A stretch of DNA of 11,024 nucleotides. Source: an uncultured Prevotella sp. (GTDB lineage Bacteria; Bacteroidota; Bacteroidia; Bacteroidales; Bacteroidaceae). How positions within the stretch are numbered: the stretch's first letter is position 1; each line of letters begins with the position of its first letter. This document shows positions 1-6,798 of this stretch, piece by piece. Where the stretch lies: positions 1 through 11,024 of the forward strand of contig CAAGLS010000165.1 of assembly GCA_900770845.1 (NCBI GenBank), written 5' to 3'. The translations under genes were made by a program, and so were the position numbers. The notes beneath the pieces are model-generated. The model ran no database searches. It was not told the DNA's origin and worked only from the letters and a program-made list of their open reading frames with translations.

Positions 1-1
1 C

Positions 2-1072
2 AGCGACGAGACCACCTACTACCTCACGGGACTGAACAGCAACCTGCCCAAGGCCCTCAGTCTCTTCAACGAACTGCTGCAGACGGGCACCGTGGGCAAG
101 GCCGACTACGACAACTTCGTGGAGGCGGTGGTGAAGGATCGCAAGGAGTCCAAGAACGACCAGCAGAATTGCTTCCGCGCCATCCAGAGCTATGGCTTCT
201 ACGGTCCGCGCAACAACTTCAACGACAACATGAGCGAGAAGGACATGCGCGAGGCCAATCCCGATGAGCTGCTCCGCCTTGTGGGCAACCTCCGCCACCA
301 GCTCAACGCCACCGTGATGTACTACGGCCCTACGCCGATGGCCGACTTGGAGAAGCTCATCACCAAGGCCATGCCCCGCAAGAAGAACGTGGCCAAGTTT
401 GCCTACGAGGCACATCGCTACACACAGGCCGAAACCAATGAGCCTAAAGTGCTGATCGCGCCTTACGACGCCAAGAACATCTACATGATGCAATACTACA
501 ACGAGAACATCGGTTGGAATCCCGACCACGCCTCCATCATCCGTCTCTTCAACAACTATTTCGGCGGGGGCATGAGCGGCATCGTGTTCCAGGAGCTGCG
601 CGAGGCGCGCGGACTGGCCTACTCTTCGTTTGCCGACTATGAAGAGCCGTGGGACAAGAGGGACAAAGAGCAGTTCTACACCTACATCGTCACCCAGAAC
701 GACAAGATGATAGACTGCGTGAAGGAGTTCAACACCCTGCTCGACAGCATTCCCGTGCGCGAGGCCACGTTCGAGAACTCCAAGCAATACCTGCTCAAGA
801 GCATCGCCTCGCGCAGGGTGCAGAAGTTCGGCATCCTCTCCAACTACCACTACGCCCAGCGCATGGGCCTCGACTACGACATCAACAGCCGCATCTACAA
901 GGAGATTCCCGGCATCACGCTGGAGCAAGTGGTGAAGTTCGCCAACGAGCGCATCGCCCGCAAGCCCTACACCTACATCATCCTTGGCAATGAGGCCGAG
1001 CTCGACATGAAGGCCATCAGCAGCTACGGCAAGGTGCAGCGCGTGTCGCTCGAGGAGGCCTTCGGCTATTAA
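2..1072 (+). CDS. M16 (insulinase-type) zinc metallopeptidase, C-terminal part
   Basis: The reading frame is open from base 2, with no stop, to TAA at 1070-1072. It gives 356 residues of a protein whose start lies off the left edge. A GTG at base 92 is an internal valine, not a start, because the sequence before it (residues such as YYLTGLNSNLPKALSLFNEL) is already coherent M16-like helix. The segment SGIVFQELREARGLAYSSF, encoded around 570-630, matches the conserved stretch of M16 C-terminal domains that carries the Arg/Tyr pair used in substrate binding. The zinc motif HXXEH is not in the visible part and would be expected upstream. Bacteroidetes M16 proteins are commonly 900-plus residues, usually exported and built of paired half-domains; what is seen here would be about the last third. 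Substrate is unknown. Fumarase starts 38 bp downstream on the same strand, with no terminator between, so co-transcription is possible but no functional link is known. Confidence 0.88.
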   Translation, partial: SDETTYYLTGLNSNLPKALSLFNELLQTGTVGKADYDNFVEAVVKDRKESKNDQQNCFRAIQSYGFYGPRNNFNDNMSEKDMREANPDELLRLVGNLRHQLNATVMYYGPTPMADLEKLITKAMPRKKNVAKFAYEAHRYTQAETNEPKVLIAPYDAKNIYMMQYYNENIGWNPDHASIIRLFNNYFGGGMSGIVFQELREARGLAYSSFADYEEPWDKRDKEQFYTYIVTQNDKMIDCVKEFNTLLDSIPVREATFENSKQYLLKSIASRRVQKFGILSNYHYAQRMGLDYDINSRIYKEIPGITLEQVVKFANERIARKPYTYIILGNEAELDMKAISSYGKVQRVSLEEAFGY

Positions 1073-1110
1073 GGATAGGAAACACTTTTCAATTATAGAA
1101 AACAAACATT

Positions 1111-2766
<1,656 letters not shown>

Positions 2767-2789
2767 GCGCAAGCTTGCAAACCAAAAAG

Positions 2790-2829
2790 AAAAGTGGCAG
2801 ACGCCAATTGGCGCCTGCCACTTTTTTTT
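2790..2829. terminator. Bidirectional intrinsic terminator between fum and htpG
   Basis: The arm AAAAGTGGCAG (2790-2800) pairs with CTGCCACTTTT (2815-2825) over 11 bp. After one A/C mismatch, CGCC (2802-2805) pairs with GGCG (2810-2813) around an AATT loop. Eight T residues (2822-2829) follow on the plus strand. The minus strand has its own T-rich run (complement of AAAAAGAAAA, about 2784-2793). The element lies between the stop of fum and the stop of the convergent htpG, so it probably ends both transcripts. Confidence 0.88.
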
Positions 2830-2850
2830 GGCCGTTGTGGGTGATGGGGC

Positions 2851-4908
2851 TTACTCCTTGATCATCCCCACCGACCGCTTGATGAAGGTGTCGAGGGCTG
2901 CGCCCGTGAGCATGCCGTTTTGCAGCAGGGCCAAGTCGATGAGCTGGTGGATCACCTTGTTGCCCTTGGCATAGTCGTCCACGATGCCGTTGCGCTTCTT
3001 GCGAAGCTCGTCTATCTTGGCCTCCGTGTCCTTGAGGTCCTTCTTCTCCTCTTCGGTGATTTCCTCCGGCTTCTTCTTGTCCTGCTCCTGGTGCAGCACG
3101 GCCAGGCGGGCCTGGGTGCCTTTCAGGTCAGCGTCTACGGGCCTGAGGGCGTCGGCGGTGGCACCGTCCACCTTTTCCAGCACCTCTTTCACAAGGGCGT
3201 GGTCGGCATTCAGCACCAGTTCGTAGGCATCGGCCATCTGGGCATAGAAGCCCATGCCCGGCTGGAACCGGCTCATGTCCTTCATGCGGCGCATATACTC
3301 ATTCTGCGTGATGACCACCGGCTGCGCCTCCTCGCCCAACGACTCCACGGTGACGGTGAAGTTCTTGTTCTCCATCACGGGCATCTGCGAGCGGAACGAC
3401 TCTGTCAGATTGTCACGTTGCTCAGGAGTGAGGTCGGTCTTGGCCACGTCCTTCTTCTGGATCAGCCGGTCGATGACATCCGAGTCGACACGCGAGAAGC
3501 GCGACTTCTCAAACTTCTGCTCTAACATGCTTGCCATGGGCACGTCGAGCTGTCCGTCGAGCATCAGCACGCTGTATCCCTTTTTCTTCGCGGCCTCGAT
3601 GTAGGTGTACTGCTTGTCCTTGTTGGTGGCATAGAGATACACCAAGTTGCCGTCCTTGTCGGTCTGTTCGTCCTTGATGAGCGTCTTGTATTCGTCAAAG
3701 GTGAAGTGCTTGCCCTCGGTGTCCTTCATCAGGGCGAAGTCCTTGGCCTTGTCGAAGAAAGTTTGCTCGGAGAGCATTCCATAGTTGATGAAGAGTTTCA
3801 GGTCGTCCCAAATCTCCTCAAAGTGCTTGCGGTCGTCCTTGAAGGTCTGGTTGAGCTTGTCTGCCACCTTGCGCGTGATGTAGGTGGAGATCTTCTTCAC
3901 GTTGGCGTCGCTCTGCAGGTAGCTGCGGCTCACGTTGAGCGGGATGTCGGGAGAGTCGATGACACCGTGGAGCAGCGTCATGAAGTCCGGCACGATGCCC
4001 TCCACCTGGTCGGTGACGAACACCTGGTTGCAATAGAGCTGGATCTTGTTGCGCTGCAGGTCGATGTTGCTCTTGATGCGCGGGAAATAGAGGATGCCCG
4101 TGAGGTTGAAGGGATAGTCCACATTCAGGTGGATCCAGAACAGGGGCTCGTCCTGCATGGGGTAGAGCTTGCGGTAGAACTCCTTGTAGTCCTCGTCCTT
4201 GAGCGTGGAGGGAGCCTTTGTCCAGAGGGGTTCAATGTCGTTGATGACGTTGTCCTGGTCGGTATCCTGCATCTTGCCGTCCTTCCACTCCTGCTTCTTT
4301 CCGAAAACCACAGGCACCACCATGAACTTGCAGTATTTGTTGAGCAGCTCCTCTATCTTCTGCTTCTCAAGATACTCCTTGCAGTCGTCGGCGATGTGGA
4401 GGATTACGTCGGTGCCGCGGTCGGTCTTCTCGGCGTCGTCAATCTCGAAGGCGGGCGTGCCGTCGCAGCTCCACCTCACGGCCTTGGCGCCCTCCTTGTA
4501 GCTGAGGGTGAGGATCTCCACCTTGCTCGACACCATGAAGGCCGAGTAGAATCCCAGTCCGAAGTGGCCGATGATGGCGTTGGCCTGGTCCTTGTATTTG
4601 TCGAGGAAGTCGGTGACGCCCGAGAAGGCTATCTGGTTGATGTATTTGTCAATCTCCTCCGCCGTCATTCCTATTCCATGGTCACGGATGGTGAGCGTGC
4701 CCTTGTCCTTGTCGAGGATGACCTCCACCTTGAGGTCGCCCATGTCGCCCTTGAAGTCGCCCTGCTGGGCAAGGGTCTTCAACTTCTGCGTAGCGTCGAC
4801 GGCATTTGAAACCATCTCACGCAGGAAAATCTCGTGGTCTGAATAGAGAAACTTCTTGATGACCGGGAAGATGTTCTCGGTTGTTACACCAATATTACCT
4901 TTTTGCAT
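2851..4908 (-). CDS. htpG: Molecular chaperone HtpG (bacterial Hsp90)
   Basis: This 685-residue cytosolic ATP-dependent chaperone works as a homodimer that clamps client proteins. The N-terminal GHKL ATPase domain (about 1-210) shows LREMVSNAVDA, with catalytic E31 and magnesium-binding N35; DHGIGM (D76, adenine contact), where the second position is His rather than the more usual Asn/Thr; and the lid motif GHFGLGFYSAFMV (114-126). The middle domain holds IPLNVSRSYLQSD, with R328 matching the arginine that contacts the ATP gamma-phosphate. The C-terminal dimerisation domain contains a highly charged, coiled-coil-like insert (about 592-648, rich in K/E/D) before LIDLALLQNGML. This explains the length over the roughly 624-residue E. 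coli protein, and similar lengths are known in Bacteroidetes. The protein ends MIKE and lacks the MEEVD tail of eukaryotic Hsp90. The ATG at 4908 gives the standard N-terminus. The gene is divergent from fucP and convergent with fum. No CIRCE-type heat-shock operator was seen upstream. Confidence 0.97.
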   Translation of the reverse strand: MQKGNIGVTTENIFPVIKKFLYSDHEIFLREMVSNAVDATQKLKTLAQQGDFKGDMGDLKVEVILDKDKGTLTIRDHGIGMTAEEIDKYINQIAFSGVTDFLDKYKDQANAIIGHFGLGFYSAFMVSSKVEILTLSYKEGAKAVRWSCDGTPAFEIDDAEKTDRGTDVILHIADDCKEYLEKQKIEELLNKYCKFMVVPVVFGKKQEWKDGKMQDTDQDNVINDIEPLWTKAPSTLKDEDYKEFYRKLYPMQDEPLFWIHLNVDYPFNLTGILYFPRIKSNIDLQRNKIQLYCNQVFVTDQVEGIVPDFMTLLHGVIDSPDIPLNVSRSYLQSDANVKKISTYITRKVADKLNQTFKDDRKHFEEIWDDLKLFINYGMLSEQTFFDKAKDFALMKDTEGKHFTFDEYKTLIKDEQTDKDGNLVYLYATNKDKQYTYIEAAKKKGYSVLMLDGQLDVPMASMLEQKFEKSRFSRVDSDVIDRLIQKKDVAKTDLTPEQRDNLTESFRSQMPVMENKNFTVTVESLGEEAQPVVITQNEYMRRMKDMSRFQPGMGFYAQMADAYELVLNADHALVKEVLEKVDGATADALRPVDADLKGTQARLAVLHQEQDKKKPEEITEEEKKDLKDTEAKIDELRKKRNGIVDDYAKGNKVIHQLIDLALLQNGMLTGAALDTFIKRSVGMIKE

Positions 4909-5094
4909 ATCGTTATAGGATTATATATTTCTAAACTGACAACAAATTAGCAAAGACTGTGCCAAAAACCAGCCCCACGGCCAGTAAAGCGGCTTGCCAC
5001 GTCCACGCCAAGGGCCATGCGGCAGGTGCGGCAGCGGCCAGCCACCCTCTCGCCAAGGCCTGCGGCCAAGCTTAGGAGCGCGTTGCCAACTTCT

Positions 5095-5182
5095 GTGGCA
5101 ACTGTCACGATAGTCCGTGACAACTGAGACGATAGTCCGTGACAATTGGCACGAACTATCGTGGCAACTGTCACAGAAGACA
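5095..5182. repeat. Four-unit, 22-bp-period array of imperfect palindromes
   Basis: Four units start at 5095, 5117, 5139 and 5161, exactly 22 bp apart. Each has a 14-bp imperfect palindromic core: GTGGCAACTGTCAC, GTGACAACTGAGAC, GTGACAATTGGCAC and GTGGCAACTGTCAC. Each core is followed by an 8-bp spacer. The first two spacers are GATAGTCC; the third is GAACTATC, which contains the reverse complement of GATAGT. The whole block is also an inverted repeat: 24-bp arms at 5091-5114 and 5155-5178 pair at 20 of 24 positions, running from TTCTGTG to CACGATAGT. It ends 105 bp before the fucP -7 box. It could be a multi-site operator, a REP/BIME-like element, a cruciform-forming site or a remnant of a non-autonomous mobile repeat; sequence alone cannot decide. 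Confidence 0.8.
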
Positions 5183-5287
5183 GGCAAGCGGTGGATGAAA
5201 GGCACGGAGGCCACCGACGAGCCGTGAAACAGCCATTAAAGAGGGCTTGTTTTTCGGTTTTTCCTTCTCTGTCTCCATATTTTTGAT

Positions 5288-5295
5288 TAACTTTG
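5288..5295 (+). promoter_or_regulatory. Predicted fucP promoter, Bacteroidetes -7 box
   Basis: TAACTTTG is an exact match to the Bacteroidetes primary sigma -7 consensus TAnnTTTG. It lies 19 bp before the fucP ATG, implying a transcription start near 5300-5304 and a short leader. The -33 TTTG element is not clear at the usual 19-21 bp spacing (the region is only T-rich), so the promoter may depend on an activator or be weak. Confidence 0.55.
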
Positions 5296-5314
5296 CGGCT
5301 ATAACGAAACAAAT

Positions 5315-6655
5315 ATGAAAACCTCCAACACAGACCAATCCAAGGACGGACTGTTCAGACTGAACGGCGTGAACTATCTCCTGCCGTTCATCATGATTAC
5401 CACATGCTTCGCGCTGTGGGGCTTCGCCAACGATGTGACCAATCCCCTCGTGCAGTCGTTCAGCAAGATATTCCAGATTTCCAAGTTTGAGAGCAGCTTC
5501 GTGCAGGTGGCCTTCTATTTGGGCTACTTTGTCATGGCCTTTCCCGCCGCCCTCTTCATCCAGCGCTATTCGTTCAAGGCGGGCGTGATGTTGGGCCTCA
5601 CGCTCTACGCCGTAGGCGCGCTGGCCTTCATTCCCGCCAAGAGCACGGGCATGTTCTATGCCTTTCTGCCCGCCTATTTCGTAATGACGTGCGGACTGTC
5701 GTTCTTGGAGACCAGCTGCAACCCCTTCGTCTATTGCATGGGCAGCGAGGAGACAGCCACACGCCGCCTCAACTTCGCCCAGTCGTTCAATCCCTTGGGA
5801 GCCATCACGGGGGCCTACATCGCCCTCACCTACGTGGCCGTGGGCCTCAACCCCGCATCGAGCGAGCAGCGCGCCTCGCTGCGCCAGTCGGCCCCGGAGC
5901 AGTTTGAGGCCATCAAGATGCACGACCTCGACATTCTCGTGCAACCCTATCTGTATATAGGTATCGTCATCCTCGTGCTGCTGCTCGTCATCGCCATCAC
6001 GCGCATGCCCAAGGCGGGCGAGTCGGGCGAGAAGAAGCCCCTGCTGGCAACACTCAGGCAGCTCGCCGCCAACGCCAACTACCGCAATGGAGTCGTTGCG
6101 CAGTTCTTCTACATCGGTGCGCAGACGGTGTGCTGGGCCTACATCATGTATTATGGCCTGCACGTGTTCCACGACATGGAGGGCATCGACGAGAAGACAG
6201 CCCACCAGCTCACGACCAACTTCTACTTGGGTGCGCTCGCACTCTTCGCCATAGGCCGGTTCGTCTGCACCTACTTCCTGAAGTATGTCAGTCCGGGGCG
6301 CTTGCTGTGCTGTTTGGCCATTGCCGCCATCGCCTTGCTGATGAGCACCATCTTCGTGGGCGGGCGCGTGGGCCTGTGGAGCTTAGTGTTCGTGAGCGGC
6401 TGCATGAGTCTGATGTTCCCCACCATCTACGGCATCGCCTTGAAGGGACTGAAAGAGAACGTGAAGTTTGGCGGAGCCGGACTGGTGATGAGCATCTTGG
6501 GAGGCAGCGTCATCCCGCCCATCCAAGCCGCCATCATGGATGTGGGTGGCTCATGGTGTGGCCTCTCCCTCATCAACCTCAGCTTCTTCGTCCCCGTGGT
6601 CTGCTTCATCGTTGTCGCCTGCTACGGCTGGAGATCGAGCAAAGTCGGAAAATAG
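5315..6655 (+). CDS. fucP: L-fucose/H+ symporter FucP, major facilitator superfamily
   Basis: This 446-residue inner-membrane transporter should import L-fucose with a proton. The pattern of long hydrophobic segments fits the 12-helix MFS fold, with a hydrophilic loop near residues 190-205 and a second around 230-245 between the two halves. Family signatures are LWGFANDVTNPLVQSF in helix 1 (about 34-49), YLGYFVMAFPAALFIQRYSFKAG (about 68-90, written here as two adjoining blocks: YLGYFVMAFPAAL then FIQRYSFKAG) and GLSFLETSCNPF (127-138). E132 aligns with E. coli FucP E135. The position matching FucP D46 is N43 here, while an aspartate sits three residues earlier (D40). A GlcNAc, galactose or glucose member of the same FGHS family is the main alternative, but the neighbouring fkp strongly supports fucose. 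The ATG at 5315 lies 19 bp after the -7 box. fkp begins 140 bp downstream with no terminator between, so the two probably share a transcript. Confidence 0.87.
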   Translation: MKTSNTDQSKDGLFRLNGVNYLLPFIMITTCFALWGFANDVTNPLVQSFSKIFQISKFESSFVQVAFYLGYFVMAFPAALFIQRYSFKAGVMLGLTLYAVGALAFIPAKSTGMFYAFLPAYFVMTCGLSFLETSCNPFVYCMGSEETATRRLNFAQSFNPLGAITGAYIALTYVAVGLNPASSEQRASLRQSAPEQFEAIKMHDLDILVQPYLYIGIVILVLLLVIAITRMPKAGESGEKKPLLATLRQLAANANYRNGVVAQFFYIGAQTVCWAYIMYYGLHVFHDMEGIDEKTAHQLTTNFYLGALALFAIGRFVCTYFLKYVSPGRLLCCLAIAAIALLMSTIFVGGRVGLWSLVFVSGCMSLMFPTIYGIALKGLKENVKFGGAGLVMSILGGSVIPPIQAAIMDVGGSWCGLSLINLSFFVPVVCFIVVACYGWRSSKVGK

Positions 6656-6663
6656 GAATTAAC

Positions 6664-6798
6664 AAGAAACGCGAATGCCAATTATGCATTATGCATTATA
6701 AAAGAAACGCGAATGCCTATTATGCATTATGCATTACAAAAGAAACGCGAATGCCAATTATGCATTATGCAATATGCATTATAAAAGTATTGTGAATG
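6664..6798. repeat. 38-bp-period tandem repeat running into the fkp start
   Basis: Three tandem units begin at 6664, 6702 and 6740, each opening with AAGAAACGCGAATGCC and continuing with runs of ATTATGCATT. The first two are exactly 38 bp and differ at only two positions. The third carries about 7 extra bases (an additional ATGCAAT-like piece) and ends at 6784. A degenerate fourth unit start (6785-6798, AAGTATTGTGAATG, 10 of 14 matches to the unit start) contains the fkp initiation codon. The tract is AT-rich and stands out from the GC-rich genes on both sides. It includes many ATGCAT palindromes. It fills nearly all of the fucP-fkp gap. Confidence 0.88.

Larger units (their letters stand above)
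4909..5314. other. 406-bp divergent intergenic region between htpG and fucP
   Basis: This region contains no convincing gene. From the htpG side it starts AT-rich (4909-4960, likely htpG leader and promoter, although no clean TAnnTTTG box is visible on the minus strand). It then turns GC-rich (about 4970-5090) with many short GGCC/GCGGC words and no recognised function. Next comes the 22-bp palindromic repeat array (5095-5182), then an AT-rich stretch with the fucP -7 box (5288-5295). Two minus-strand open frames cross it (up to about 120 codons), but they run through the repeats, have no family-like sequence and overlap the promoter, so they are not annotated as genes. Confidence 0.6.

Noticed and set aside
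3706..4809. A 367-codon plus-strand frame antisense to htpG
   Set aside because: Its valine- and leucine-rich translation is the reverse complement of Asp/Lys/Glu-rich HtpG codons, and HtpG is complete and well conserved on the other strand.
4909..4960. Bacteroidetes -7 box or CIRCE heat-shock operator for htpG
   Set aside because: The minus strand has only TAATTTG, one base short of TAnnTTTG, and no TTTG at a suitable spacing. No inverted repeat of the CIRCE type was seen.
5091..5182. CRISPR array in the htpG-fucP gap
   Set aside because: The period is only 22 bp with 8-bp spacers that are themselves repeated, and no cas genes are present; this is not CRISPR architecture.
4947..5312. Minus-strand frames (97-121 codons) across the htpG-fucP gap
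   Set aside because: They run through the palindromic repeats and the fucP promoter, encode repetitive VTVATIV-like sequence and have no plausible start context.
6664..6784. CRISPR or protein-coding repeat between fucP and fkp
   Set aside because: The 38-bp units are contiguous with no unique spacers, and the open frames through them are out of frame with both genes and AT-driven.
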